A DNA stretch of 64,000 nucleotides from an uncultured Clostridia bacterium (GTDB taxonomy: Bacteria; Bacillota; Clostridia; Peptostreptococcales; Anaerovoracaceae): NCBI GenBank assembly GCA_934271235.1, contig CAKQQT010000008.1, forward strand, positions 59,910 through 123,909, read 5' to 3'. Within the stretch, counting starts at the first letter, position 1. Every line of letters starts with the position of its first letter. The position numbers and the translations under genes were made by a program. This document shows, piece by piece, positions 17,111 to 26,204 of this stretch. The notes beneath the pieces are model-generated. The model made no database searches, had not been told where the DNA came from, and saw only the letters and a list, made by a program, of their open reading frames with translations.

Positions 17111-17256
17111 TTGATATTCCTCCTTTGCTCCATGTTTCTGCTGTTCTCATGTTCTTTTTCTATTTTCAATACCACTTTTGTATTTATCCGCAAATAAGGA
17201 TGCGGGGCACCGTTTCCAAAGTCACGATACCCCGCCGGATGAAAAGCAATAGAATC

Positions 17257-17303
17257 AAAAAGGCTGCAGTCGATCTTTTCTTCCGAAAAAATGAACTGCA
17301 GCC
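17257..17303 (-). terminator. Intrinsic terminator, expression platform of the cobalamin riboswitch
   Basis: On the minus strand a 9-pair perfect stem GGCTGCAGT/ACTGCAGCC (17295-17303 with 17262-17270) is followed by five T residues (17257-17261). It lies about 60 bases after the aptamer and 147 bases before the first gene, as expected for B12-dependent premature termination. A second 11-pair stem (arms near 17206-17236) without a T-run lies closer to the gene. Confidence 0.8.
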
Positions 17304-17365
17304 CGTATTTACTGCGTTTGCAACGTCTGCGCTTCTCCGGCACAGCGGTACGAATCAAACTATGC

Positions 17366-17548
17366 ATGTCTCCTGACTCAGGTATCTCCACGCTTTTCGT
17401 CTTCCCAAAGCGACATGCGATCTGCGGCATGTCTATAGGCTTCAGTGACGTTCTGAAAAGCGCTCCTCCATTACAGTGGCGGGACCGTGCAGGATTTGCA
17501 CCTGCTTCCATCTTAGCTCCATCATGTGATGGAGAACATAGGTCTTTA
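17366..17548 (-). promoter_or_regulatory. Cobalamin (B12) riboswitch aptamer
   Basis: Read on the minus strand, this segment has the conserved parts of the cobalamin riboswitch in order: GCAGGTGCAAATCCTGCACG, then CCCGCCACTGTAA, a variable stem, and the 3-prime B12-box AGTCAGGAGACA at 17366-17377. A promoter sits just upstream and a terminator just downstream. High adenosylcobalamin is expected to stop transcription of the downstream surface-protein genes. A hypothetical frame covers the same bases on this strand and is rejected. Confidence 0.95.
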
Positions 17549-17563
17549 TGAAATTCTATAACC

Positions 17564-17592
17564 ACTATAGCACGTTCTCACACGCTTGACAA
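17564..17592 (-). promoter_or_regulatory. Sigma-A-type promoter of the cobalamin riboswitch transcript
   Basis: On the minus strand TTGTCA (17587-17592) and TATAGT (17564-17569) are separated by 17 bases. The predicted start near 17557 is just before the riboswitch aptamer. Confidence 0.8.
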
Positions 17593-17665
17593 CCCCTTTG
17601 CCCAAACTTTTCACAAACTCTTTTTGTGATCCATTGCGGCGTATCGTGCTCCGGGTGCCTTCGTG

Positions 17666-19171
17666 TCAATAGTCTGCGTTCAGCCATGGTTTCTGACTGC
17701 AGTAAAGCATCTGTGCCAGCGTCCGCACGGCGTCTGCCTGCTCTGTGTTCCCGCTGTTTCCGGCACTTCCTGCTTCTCCGGTACTGACAGACACTGCGCC
17801 GAGCCGTACCAGCGCGCTCAGATCTGCCGAGCCCATCAGCAGCGACGCAAATTCACCTTGACTGCAGTGAACGGTTATATCCACCGGTTCTTCCACGCCC
17901 TCAAGGCCCTTCGCACCGGCCGTATTTTTTTCATCCGCACCGGCCGCGCGGCCCGCCTCAGTAAGGCTCCATCTGCCGTCTGCGAAGCGGATGCGGATCT
18001 TTTGTTCGGCATGCCGCATTTCGTCAAAATAGCAGAACTCCGCTGTCAGGCTGCCGCTTGGAAAGATCCGATAGTCCGTCTTTTGTATAAACGCCTCCGG
18101 TTCCACGATCTTGAACATGGTTCCGACCGCGGAAACATTAGTCTGCAAGAAGCCGAAGTCAATGTAGTTTTTGGAAATATCCTGCGGGTCACTTAGCAGA
18201 TGATGGAAGTTTTCTTCCCCGGTCCGCAGGATCACGGTCTGTGCCAGGTCTTCCTGCATTTTCAGCGCGCCCAACAGCGCGCGCAGCACCTCTCCGCTGT
18301 CATAGATCAATTCCTCGACAGATAACCGGTTCTGCGTATAGTTTGTTTCACTGGCACTCTCAAAACGATAGGCGACATAACCGCGCAGCCGTGGCTGCCC
18401 GTCTCTCCCGTCTGTGTCCGCCTGTGCGGCTTCGCACGCACGGCACGCCCCATCGGCTGCCTCCGCGTCGTCTGTACATACGTTTCCTGCTGCGGCATCC
18501 GCGTAGTATCCGATCCGCCGCACCTGGATATCGTCCCGACTGCCGCGTACTTCTTCTTCAAATTTTTCCACCATACCGTGGTTCCGTGCCGCGAAGCGAT
18601 TGTAACAGGCAAGCGCTTCGTCAAAGTCTTCCGGCTGCATCAGACGCAGATGCTGCCGCGCTTCGTTTTCCATTTTCGGCAGAACTGCGGTCGGCAGATG
18701 ATATTCGTAAAGCTTTCCGGCAAATCCATAGCCCATCTGCCGGTAAAAACCGATCTTGAACGGCAGAAGCAGTGTCAGCAGCGCGCCGTTTTCTTTCGCG
18801 TAAGCTTCAAAATAGCGGACCATTTCCAGCGCCGCGCCCTTCTTCTTATGCAGCGGATGTACCTCCAGCGCCATCAATCCGCAGGCAGGCTGCATCTTTC
18901 CGAAAAAGTTCATCGAAAAGCTGACCAGTTTCATCGTCGCGATCAGTGCCTCGTCCTCAAAAAGGCCGACGGTCTGCACTTCCCGGTCTTCCCGTAGCTC
19001 TAACTGATGCTTTTCCCGATAATGCTGCCTGCACTCCGCGTCCAACGACTTGTAGGCCGGATAGGAATTCAGATAAATGTCCAGATATGCCTCGATATCC
19101 TGCTGCGTAAGCGGCCGGATCTCCCGTTTTTTGCTGCATGCCGTTTCGTTCCCTATGTTCTCCCTGCTCAT
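17666..19171 (-). CDS. Eis-like GNAT acetyltransferase with SCP2-like C-terminal domain
   Basis: The 501-residue protein starts at an ATG with AGGAG nine bases ahead. Residues about 18-160 form a GNAT domain with the acetyl-CoA loop region LEVHPLHKKKGAALEMVRYF and the FYRQMGYGF motif typical of Eis-family N-acetyltransferases. The second GNAT-like and the SCP2-like C-terminal regions follow. Eis proteins acetylate amines, including aminoglycosides in some bacteria, but the substrate here is unknown. It is about 100 residues longer than many relatives because of two low-complexity Ala/Asp/Gly-rich inserts (about 225-258 and 425-445). It stands alone, minus strand, upstream of the riboswitch promoter. 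Confidence 0.82.
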   Translation of the reverse strand: MSRENIGNETACSKKREIRPLTQQDIEAYLDIYLNSYPAYKSLDAECRQHYREKHQLELREDREVQTVGLFEDEALIATMKLVSFSMNFFGKMQPACGLMALEVHPLHKKKGAALEMVRYFEAYAKENGALLTLLLPFKIGFYRQMGYGFAGKLYEYHLPTAVLPKMENEARQHLRLMQPEDFDEALACYNRFAARNHGMVEKFEEEVRGSRDDIQVRRIGYYADAAAGNVCTDDAEAADGACRACEAAQADTDGRDGQPRLRGYVAYRFESASETNYTQNRLSVEELIYDSGEVLRALLGALKMQEDLAQTVILRTGEENFHHLLSDPQDISKNYIDFGFLQTNVSAVGTMFKIVEPEAFIQKTDYRIFPSGSLTAEFCYFDEMRHAEQKIRIRFADGRWSLTEAGRAAGADEKNTAGAKGLEGVEEPVDITVHCSQGEFASLLMGSADLSALVRLGAVSVSTGEAGSAGNSGNTEQADAVRTLAQMLYCSQKPWLNADY

Positions 19172-19328
19172 CGTTTGCCTCTCCTTTTTCTTCTGCTTTC
19201 TTTACGTCCGCTTTGTGCGCTCCTGCTTTTTCGCCGTCCTGCCCTGCTCATGCTGCACGGCCTCCGCGCACTCCACGCTGCTCCATTCCTGTGGCTGCTT
19301 ACAGTTTAGCACAGTCTGCCGCATTTTG

Positions 19329-20117
19329 CTACAACAGCTTGTTTTTTATTTCACTTTCCACGATCGCAAGATTGAGATTTCCGTCAGCACCGTCATAGGT
19401 CACGATCAGATTATCCCATGGCGCGATCCCAGCTTTTTCGTACACGCCCAGCTTCCATCGGTGATGTTCCATATAGCTCGGATTGTTGACCAATCCGCAG
19501 TGCTCCCAATAGTATAGCTTTCCTGTGCGCTTGTTTTTCAGCATAAAATCCGGCACAAGTTTATGCTTACCGAAGTGCAGCACCTGCTCGTAATGAAACG
19601 GGACCTCGTAGACATAAAACAATTCCGCGATCGAAAGCTCCGACTTTGACCGCAGCAGAAGTCCCCGGCTGGATCGATGGACCTTCGCTTCCGGCTTGTA
19701 GTCGCTCTGCTCGTACTCCTGCTCTTGCCATGCGTCCGCTGCCTGCGGAAAGAAAAGTTCCGGCGAAAAGCTCCGCAGACGTTTCGGCATCTCGCTCAGC
19801 AGCGTACTGGGCATCGTATCTTGAAAGCTCTTTATGAAATTTCGCAGCAGTTTCACATCGTGTTCTAAGGCCGCATTTTCGCAAATCAAATAATTTCTCC
19901 GCAAAAGCCTTTGCAAAAGTTCCGGCTGCTTGTTGATGAGCCTGCGTTCCTCTCGTCCGTCCCGCCGCGGGTTTACCATGAAAATATAAGGCTGCCCGGC
20001 TCTTGTTTCCTTCCGTACCGTTCCCTCCGGACAGCTTCGCAGCTCTTTATTGTTGTTTTCGATCTGCATTTCCAGTTCCGACAAGATTTGCTCAAAATAT
20101 CCCTTTGTATACAGCAT
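19329..20117 (-). CDS. PD-(D/E)XK nuclease-like protein
   Basis: The ATG at 20117 has GGGAGAAATTC ahead of it and gives 262 residues; the frame is open to 20207 without a good start site. The N-terminal half is helical and charged. In the C-terminal half RSKSELSIAELFY, then KLVPDFMLKNKRTGK and YYWEHCGLV look like the E...PD...(D/E)XK-like core of the restriction-endonuclease fold. It has no neighbour suggesting restriction-modification, no methylase and no helicase. Nuclease activity is an inference from the motif order. Confidence 0.6.
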   Translation of the reverse strand: MLYTKGYFEQILSELEMQIENNNKELRSCPEGTVRKETRAGQPYIFMVNPRRDGREERRLINKQPELLQRLLRRNYLICENAALEHDVKLLRNFIKSFQDTMPSTLLSEMPKRLRSFSPELFFPQAADAWQEQEYEQSDYKPEAKVHRSSRGLLLRSKSELSIAELFYVYEVPFHYEQVLHFGKHKLVPDFMLKNKRTGKLYYWEHCGLVNNPSYMEHHRWKLGVYEKAGIAPWDNLIVTYDGADGNLNLAIVESEIKNKLL

Positions 20118-20428
20118 GAATTTCTCCCTTTTTGTGGTTTTTCGCTCTTTTCCACTATTTCGACAATAAAAAACCGCTTTTTTGGCCTTTTTTCTTGTCT
20201 TTTTCACTGCATTCTCTTTATTTTCACAATTTCTCCTCTTTTTTCTCTTTTTTAGTCTGCTTTTTTTGTGAAAAATTGTTTTTTTATTGTCTGTGCTCTC
20301 ATTCTACAATATTTTCCATTTTATTACAACCTTTTTTTGTGATAAATTATATTTTTTCCCGTATCAAGCATAAGAAAAAGCAAGTCCCGTTCTCCACATC
20401 AGCTTTTCGGAACTTGCTCTTCACTGTT
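20118..20428. other. AT-rich intergenic gap
   Basis: This 311-base gap is T-rich on the plus strand and holds a minus-strand terminator at 20374-20418. Runs such as TTTTTTTGTGAAAAATTG recur. A promoter for the nuclease-like gene probably lies here, but no clear pair of boxes was fixed. Confidence 0.5.
20374..20418 (-). terminator. Terminator after the DUF975/CmpB fusion gene
   Basis: On the minus strand an 11-pair stem (20408-20418 with 20379-20389, one G-U pair) is followed by TTTTTCTTA. It lies 11 bases after the stop of the membrane-protein gene. Confidence 0.8.
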
Positions 20429-22381
20429 TCAACTTTTTTCGACGTCTTTCAACATTTTTCGCCCATCGGCTATGCATGCTAGGTCCGGCGCTGCCCCCGC
20501 CATTTGCACGCGATCCGTGCCTTCTGTCTCTCCCGTATCCTGCATGGCCGCAGTGGACGCGCTGATGCCGTCGCCCTGATTCGGGTGCGCCGAAGAATAC
20601 AGTTCATCGCAGGCGAACAGCGCCAGCAGCATCGCGCATAAGGTCACACAAAGCTTCGGCTTCAGACGGCGCAGCCAGTTGTCGATCGCCGGCGCAGCCA
20701 GATAAACCACCGCGAACCCGCCCACGCCGAACACGAACAGGCCTTCGGCACAGATGCGGCCGTTGAGGTTCAAGAAATAGCCGCTGTAGTCCCACCAGCG
20801 TGTCTGATACATCGCTTCCATGAAATAGGAAGTAAAGTATTCCACGAAGCCACAGAGCACCACCGTCGCCGCGAACTCCTTCAGCGGCGTCTTGCGCAGC
20901 CGGTAAAGCAGCAAGAGGATCATCACACAGCCCGTTCCATAGATCGGCAGCCACGGCCCCTGCAAAATGCCGCGGTTGACGAATTCGCCGTCCGAAACCA
21001 GATGCAGGTTGACTTCCCACAGCCAGCCGACAAACGAAAAGAGGAAGAACATCAGCACCAGCGAGGAAATCGTATAGTGCCGCATATAATGCAGTTTCTC
21101 GAAGTGATTGCTCCTCCGATGGATCGGGTTCGGCGACAGACGGTCCGGATAAGCATGCCGGTTCAGGATCTCTTCCATCGCTTTCTCCGCCAGCCGGTGC
21201 CGCTCAGCCTCCCAGATCTTCGCTTCCTCCGCGCGGCTGTACATGACAACGCCGAAATTGCGTTCGATGAACCCTCGCACCCCGGTCAGACGCACCGGGA
21301 CCGCGCCGACGCCCTGCAGCACCATATCCGCATAGGCCGATGTGAGCACACGGCGCTCCGCCCGCTCAAATAAATAAGTATCATTTAAACGCACACTGCC
21401 GGCAAGGTTTTCTTTCTTGGCAAGCGTTCTGAGATGCGCGTAATACTCCGCGAACGTCGCCGTCTTATAGGCATTGACATACAAGAGATCGGTCAGGCCT
21501 AACGTCGCAATGCCGAGGATCTTCCAAGGTACAAAGGTCAGCTCCAGCAGGAAACATTCCCACTTATGCCCGTCCATCATGCGCCGCGAAAGCGTAATGC
21601 TGTCCCGCCAGCTGATCTCGGGGTTTTCGGCCACAATAAACGGCACCATAAAATAGGAATAGCGCTTGACCGCCGCACCGACGATCGTCAGCGACCACAA
21701 AAGATACAGCACATATTGCATCAGCATGTTCACGCAGGCGTTCACCCACCGGCGCGACCGCAGGAAAAACAACAGCCGCTGCAGCGTCACTTTTTCGTAA
21801 GTGCGGCACTCCAAAAATACCCGGCGTCCCGCCGCGCGATAAACATTCTTGACCAGAAACCAAAAGCCGATGCTCACGGCCAGGACCAGCACGCTGACAA
21901 TGAACAAGATCGCACCCTGTGAGAACCCCAGCCGGTAAAATCCCTTGACAAATTTGACGAAAAACAAGCCGCTCGTCAGGTCATTGACGAGATTCGCGAG
22001 CACTCCGTTCGTCCGGCCGAGCGTCTTTTCCCCGGATTCCTCACTCTTTTGGATCGCCTCTTCCGTCAGTCGGTCCGCATCCTGCGTGCCCTGCTCCAGA
22101 TTGCCCTCGAGTGCCTCCGTCACGACCTTCCAGACGCTGTTCTGCTCGATGCCGAATTTTGATTCCTCGAGCACCTCCCGCTCGACTTTGACATCGGTCA
22201 GCGTCTGCACCTTGAGGAAGTCCAGGCTGCCCGTAAATTCCGTGCCCAAAAGGATCGCCAAAAGGCAGACCGACAGCATCACGCCGTAATGCTGTTTCAC
22301 CGATCGCCTGGCCCGCTGTTTCAGCTGCTTGCGCTGCGCCCGCGGCATCCGCGCGCCGCCCGTTCTTTGTCCCTTATCCAT
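20429..22381 (-). CDS. DUF975 / putative ABC-type IV (CmpB-like) membrane fusion protein
   Basis: The 650-residue membrane protein appears to join two families. Residues about 15-330 match the DUF975 layout, with several helices and an early cytoplasmic basic segment (RARRSVKQHYGVML). Residues about 435-600 match the CmpB-like putative ABC transporter type IV family: FSFVGWLWEVNLH, GFVNRG-like FVNRGILQGPWLPIYGTG, and TRWWDYSGYFLNLNGRIC. The middle is cytoplasmic and charged. No ATPase partner is nearby. A transport or envelope-stress role is possible but not shown. The start lacks a strong ribosome site. Confidence 0.75.
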   Translation of the reverse strand: MDKGQRTGGARMPRAQRKQLKQRARRSVKQHYGVMLSVCLLAILLGTEFTGSLDFLKVQTLTDVKVEREVLEESKFGIEQNSVWKVVTEALEGNLEQGTQDADRLTEEAIQKSEESGEKTLGRTNGVLANLVNDLTSGLFFVKFVKGFYRLGFSQGAILFIVSVLVLAVSIGFWFLVKNVYRAAGRRVFLECRTYEKVTLQRLLFFLRSRRWVNACVNMLMQYVLYLLWSLTIVGAAVKRYSYFMVPFIVAENPEISWRDSITLSRRMMDGHKWECFLLELTFVPWKILGIATLGLTDLLYVNAYKTATFAEYYAHLRTLAKKENLAGSVRLNDTYLFERAERRVLTSAYADMVLQGVGAVPVRLTGVRGFIERNFGVVMYSRAEEAKIWEAERHRLAEKAMEEILNRHAYPDRLSPNPIHRRSNHFEKLHYMRHYTISSLVLMFFLFSFVGWLWEVNLHLVSDGEFVNRGILQGPWLPIYGTGCVMILLLLYRLRKTPLKEFAATVVLCGFVEYFTSYFMEAMYQTRWWDYSGYFLNLNGRICAEGLFVFGVGGFAVVYLAAPAIDNWLRRLKPKLCVTLCAMLLALFACDELYSSAHPNQGDGISASTAAMQDTGETEGTDRVQMAGAAPDLACIADGRKMLKDVEKS

Positions 22382-22534
22382 GTGTGTATGTACCCCTTTA
22401 TCTCGATTTTATTTTAGCGCTCACCGCCTGCATGCCCGCCCGATGCGGATGTCCGCTCTGCCCGCCGGTTTTGCGAAGAAAATCTCTCCGCGCGAATTTC
22501 CGTTCGTCACCTCTGACCGTCCCGCCTTGCGCCG

Positions 22535-23890
22535 TCAGCCCGCCGCCTCTTGTTCCTTCGTGCTGACGTTGAAGTGTACGGTGATCGGACAGATCTCCGC
22601 TTTCGTACCCACGCGCATATTCGGTCCGAACAGCCCTACGCCGGAAGTGACGATGTTGTGCATGCTGCCTTTTTGCAGATAACCGTAAAAGTTCTCCCAA
22701 AATGGTCGGATGACCAGATTGCCCGGAAACATCTGCCCGTCGTGCGTATGTCCGCAAAGGTCGATATCCACGCCGGCTACGGCCAGTTCCGCAAGCTCAC
22801 GCGGCTCATGATCGAGGACGATGATCGGCTTGCTCTTGTCCATATCCGCCGTGATCTCCTGCGGAGTCTTGCGCTCGCGGATGCCTGCGCCCGGCCGCCG
22901 CGCGTCGGCGCGGCCGTAAAGATAAAAATTGTCGTCGATCAGCACGCCCTCATCGCGCAGCAATCGAATACCTGCATCGGAAAGGAACGCATCCATCTCC
23001 GGACTGCTCGCTTTCTGCGCGCTCTGCCGGAACGTGAACCCCGCGAGGATCGGTTCCTCAATGTCATGGTTGCCGTAGCAGGCATACACGCCGTATCTGG
23101 ACCGGATGCCGCGCAGGATCTCTGCCATGCGTTCCGGCTCCTGCACCGCCTCCCACTCGTTGTCAAAAATATCACCCGCGATCACCACCAGATCCGCATC
23201 TTCCGCATTGATCTTCGCGACCATCTTCTCCATCTGCCGCAGGCCGATATTGTAGCCCAGATGCAGATCCGAAACCAGCACGATCTTGCACTCGGAGGCA
23301 GCACGGTCGCTTGCACGGCTGATCTGTCCGGCAGCAGCGGCTTGCAGCTCCGCCTCCGAGCAGCTGTCGGCCGGGATCCCCGCCGCCTGTTCCGTCGCCG
23401 CCGTTTCTGCCGTTTCCGCCGTTTCGGCCGCGCGCGTTGTCATCGCCTTGTCCACCGTGATCTCATATGGGGTGACACGCACGATCCCGGCGTTGACGAC
23501 ACCCAACACGGAAACGATCAGGATCGCCGCCGCGCAGAATCGTCCGGCCAGGCGATGCACCCGCGGCGCGCAAAGCTTCTCGCGGTCCACATGCAGAACA
23601 TACAGCAAAAACAGACGCGCGGCATCCGCCAGCACGATCACAAAGATCATATACAGCAGCACGCCCAGCCAATAGTTGCTGATCTCCTTGAGGATCCTGC
23701 GCAGTTCTGGCTGCGGCATGATGAACGCAAGCAAAGCTGATACCGCAAAAAAGGCGTAGACCGCGATCGACAGCGCCCGGCCGACGCCGTGCCGCAGCCC
23801 GGGGATGCCGACCGCCATCCAGCCGACGGTACGCCGATAAATATAGATATTGACCAAAAGGTAAATCGGCGCGAGTAAAAAAGCGATCAT
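22535..23890 (-). CDS. Membrane metallophosphoesterase (YkuE/YaeI-like)
   Basis: The ATG at 23890 overlaps the MATE stop by four bases (ATGA), giving 451 residues. Four membrane helices fill about 1-165. A Thr/Glu/Ala-rich linker (about 173-200) precedes the calcineurin-like catalytic domain with SDLHLG (near 205), GDIFDNE (near 240), GNHD (near 274), DHEP and GHTHDGQM (near 379), the full set of metal ligands. Relatives act on phospholipid or lipid pyrophosphate headgroups at the membrane; the substrate here is unknown. It is likely cotranscribed with the upstream MATE gene. Confidence 0.88.
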   Translation of the reverse strand: MIAFLLAPIYLLVNIYIYRRTVGWMAVGIPGLRHGVGRALSIAVYAFFAVSALLAFIMPQPELRRILKEISNYWLGVLLYMIFVIVLADAARLFLLYVLHVDREKLCAPRVHRLAGRFCAAAILIVSVLGVVNAGIVRVTPYEITVDKAMTTRAAETAETAETAATEQAAGIPADSCSEAELQAAAAGQISRASDRAASECKIVLVSDLHLGYNIGLRQMEKMVAKINAEDADLVVIAGDIFDNEWEAVQEPERMAEILRGIRSRYGVYACYGNHDIEEPILAGFTFRQSAQKASSPEMDAFLSDAGIRLLRDEGVLIDDNFYLYGRADARRPGAGIRERKTPQEITADMDKSKPIIVLDHEPRELAELAVAGVDIDLCGHTHDGQMFPGNLVIRPFWENFYGYLQKGSMHNIVTSGVGLFGPNMRVGTKAEICPITVHFNVSTKEQEAAG

Positions 23891-25269
23891 AGTCTTTCCT
23901 CCGCTTTTCCGTAGCCGTAAACGTTCCGGTAACATACGATCAGCCGGACCCCGACCACGGATGCAAGGATTTCCGCAGCCGGAAGCGCCCACCAGACGCC
24001 GTTCAGGTCGAACAGCCATGGCAGGAGCAGCAGCGCGCCCGCTTCAAAGATCAAGGTCCGCAGCACCGAGATCAGCGCCGAAATCCGACCGTTATTGAGC
24101 GCGGTAAAGAAACCGGAAGCAAAAATATTGATGCCGCTGAACAGCACACTGACCGCCACGATGCGGAATCCGCCGATCATCAGTTCCGCCAGCGCCGCGT
24201 CTTTGGACGCGAAGATCATCACCAGCGGCCGGTCGAAGATCTCCGCCAGCGCAAACATCAAAACAGAAAGCGCCGTGGTGATCTGCATGGCGATCCGGAA
24301 CAGACGGTGGATGTTCTGCCGGTTTCCGGCCCCGTAATTATAACTGAACACCGGTCCCACACCGGACGCGAAGCCGATAAAGATCGCCACAAAGACAAAT
24401 TGCAGGTACAGCACCGCGCTGATGGCCGCAACCCCTTTTTCCCCGACGATCGCCATCATCTGCAGGTTGAACAGCGTAGTCGTGATCGCGCTGGAAAGGC
24501 TGGTGACCATTTCGGAAGCGCCGTTTCCCATCGAATACAGCAGATCCCGCCCCGCCCACATCGGACGCGCAAAATGCAGCAGGCTCTTCGGATCAAAAAA
24601 GACAAACAGCGGTAAAAGTCCTGCCACGCACATGCCTGCCATCGACGCATAGGCCGCGCCCGCGATCCCGCAGTCCAGCCAGCCCACCAACAGGATATCC
24701 AACGCGATGTTCAGTACCCCGGCGCCGACCGAGAGCCACAGTCCCATGCGCGGCCGATCCGCCGTCACCAAAAATCCCTGGAACAAGATCTGCAGCGACC
24801 AGACCGGACCCGCCAGCACCATGATATTGCCGTACTCCGTGCAATATGGCAGCAGCTCGGCATCCGCGCCGATATGCAGATAAATTTCCTCGCCCCACAC
24901 TAAAAATACAGTCATCATCACCGCCATGACGGCCAAGTTCACAAGGATGAGCAGACTGAGGAAGCGGCAAGCCTCCTCTCTTTTCCCCTCGCCGAGCTTT
25001 TTGCCGATCAGCGCGTTTCCACCCATCGCGAATACAAAGGTCACCGCCATGCAGACATTGAGCACCGGATATACGATATTGATCGCCGAAAGTCCCAGAC
25101 TGCCGATATAGTTGGATACCACGATCCCATCCACGATCGTATACATGGACACGAACAGCATCCGCACCATCGTCGGCACTGTAAATTTCAAAATGTTGCG
25201 GGTATTGATCGGCTTATCGTAGATCAGCGCCTGCCCCGGTTCTTCTGCTCTTCCTTCTCTCTCCTCCAT
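23887..25269 (-). CDS. MATE family efflux transporter
   Basis: The ATG at 25269 has GGGAGG six bases before it and gives 461 residues with about twelve membrane helices in two related halves (first half FTVPTMVRMLFVSMYTIVDGI, second half GNGASEMVTSLSSAITTTLF). This is the MATE/NorM-MepA pattern: Na+ or H+ driven export of small, often cationic molecules. The substrate cannot be read from the sequence. It overlaps the metallophosphoesterase gene. Confidence 0.9.
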   Translation of the reverse strand: MEEREGRAEEPGQALIYDKPINTRNILKFTVPTMVRMLFVSMYTIVDGIVVSNYIGSLGLSAINIVYPVLNVCMAVTFVFAMGGNALIGKKLGEGKREEACRFLSLLILVNLAVMAVMMTVFLVWGEEIYLHIGADAELLPYCTEYGNIMVLAGPVWSLQILFQGFLVTADRPRMGLWLSVGAGVLNIALDILLVGWLDCGIAGAAYASMAGMCVAGLLPLFVFFDPKSLLHFARPMWAGRDLLYSMGNGASEMVTSLSSAITTTLFNLQMMAIVGEKGVAAISAVLYLQFVFVAIFIGFASGVGPVFSYNYGAGNRQNIHRLFRIAMQITTALSVLMFALAEIFDRPLVMIFASKDAALAELMIGGFRIVAVSVLFSGINIFASGFFTALNNGRISALISVLRTLIFEAGALLLLPWLFDLNGVWWALPAAEILASVVGVRLIVCYRNVYGYGKAEERL

Positions 25270-25354
25270 GGTCTTCCTCCCTTTTTTCAACTCTCTCAAG
25301 CATACCGTTTTCCGCGGTCCGCGTCAATGCCTTTCCCGGAAAAAGTCGCCCGAC

Positions 25355-25406
25355 AAAAAAAAAGCAAATTCCCGGAAACACGAATGCCGTGCCGCCGGGC
25401 CTTTGC
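25355..25406 (-). terminator. Terminator of the pflB-pflA operon
   Basis: On the minus strand a stem (25395-25406 with 25364-25375, one two-base internal mismatch) is followed by nine T residues (25355-25363). It lies about 60 bases after the pflA stop. Confidence 0.85.
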
Positions 25407-25469
25407 CTGTAATAAGTATGTATCCGGAGAGCAGATCCCGCAGGACTTGCAGGATCTTTGTCGTTACGT

Positions 25470-26204
25470 TTACAACATGACGCGGGTGACCGCCTCCGCC
25501 GGTTTGCGGATCAGCTTCTGCAGCTCCATGAGCTTAGCGCTGTCCATCGCCGGCACGCCTTTGAGCCGGTAAGTGATGCCGAGCTTGCCGTATTTCTCAA
25601 CGGCCATCGTGTGATAGCCCAAGAGTTCCACCTTATCGACAAAACGGATCTTTTTCATAAACACATTGAGCGCTTCCATATCTTCCGGTGTGTCGTTGAT
25701 GTCCGGCACGACCACGTGGCGCACCCATACGTGCTTTTTATGCGCGTTGATGATGTCGATCAGTTCAAACAGCGTATCCTGCGGACGTCCGGTGATGATC
25801 TCAAATCGTTCCGGATCCGGGTGCTTGATGTCCAGCAGCACCAGATCGCACTGGCGGATCGCTTCATCCGTATATTCATCCAGATAGGTCCCGCTGGTGT
25901 CGATCGCCGACCGGATGTCGACCTTATGCAGCGCGTGGATCGCTTCGGTGAGGAACTTTCCCTGCAGCAACGGCTCGCCGCCGCTGAACGTCACGCCGCC
26001 CTTGCTGCCGTAATACGGCTGCCCGCGCAGCGCCCAGTGGACGATCTCCTCAATTTCGATCTTTTCACCGCCGTCGGGCGACCAGGAATCCGGGTTGTGG
26101 CAGTACAGACATCTTGCCGGGCATCCCTGCATGAAAAATACTGTACGGATGCCCGGGCCGTCTACCGCGCCGAATGTTTCAATCGAATGGATTCTTCCTA
26201 TCAT
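25470..26204 (-). CDS. pflA: Pyruvate formate-lyase activating enzyme
   Basis: The 244-residue radical-SAM protein carries the CxxxCxxC cluster motif as GCPARCLYCHNPD near residues 28-40, the GGEPLLQ SAM-contact motif, and the PFL-activase pattern VWVRHVVVPDIND. It abstracts hydrogen from the glycine of PflB to make the glycyl radical, with a 4Fe-4S cluster and S-adenosylmethionine. The length matches the family. Its ATG follows the pflB stop with no gap, so translation is coupled. Confidence 0.97.
   Translation of the reverse strand: MIGRIHSIETFGAVDGPGIRTVFFMQGCPARCLYCHNPDSWSPDGGEKIEIEEIVHWALRGQPYYGSKGGVTFSGGEPLLQGKFLTEAIHALHKVDIRSAIDTSGTYLDEYTDEAIRQCDLVLLDIKHPDPERFEIITGRPQDTLFELIDIINAHKKHVWVRHVVVPDINDTPEDMEALNVFMKKIRFVDKVELLGYHTMAVEKYGKLGITYRLKGVPAMDSAKLMELQKLIRKPAEAVTRVML

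Noticed and set aside
17107..17565. Minus-strand open frame of about 150 codons across the riboswitch
   Set aside because: It covers the cobalamin aptamer, promoter-proximal leader and terminator, has no ribosome site and no protein-like pattern.
22550..23740. Plus-strand frame opposite the metallophosphoesterase
   Set aside because: Antisense to a protein with a full set of metal-binding motifs; no start site.
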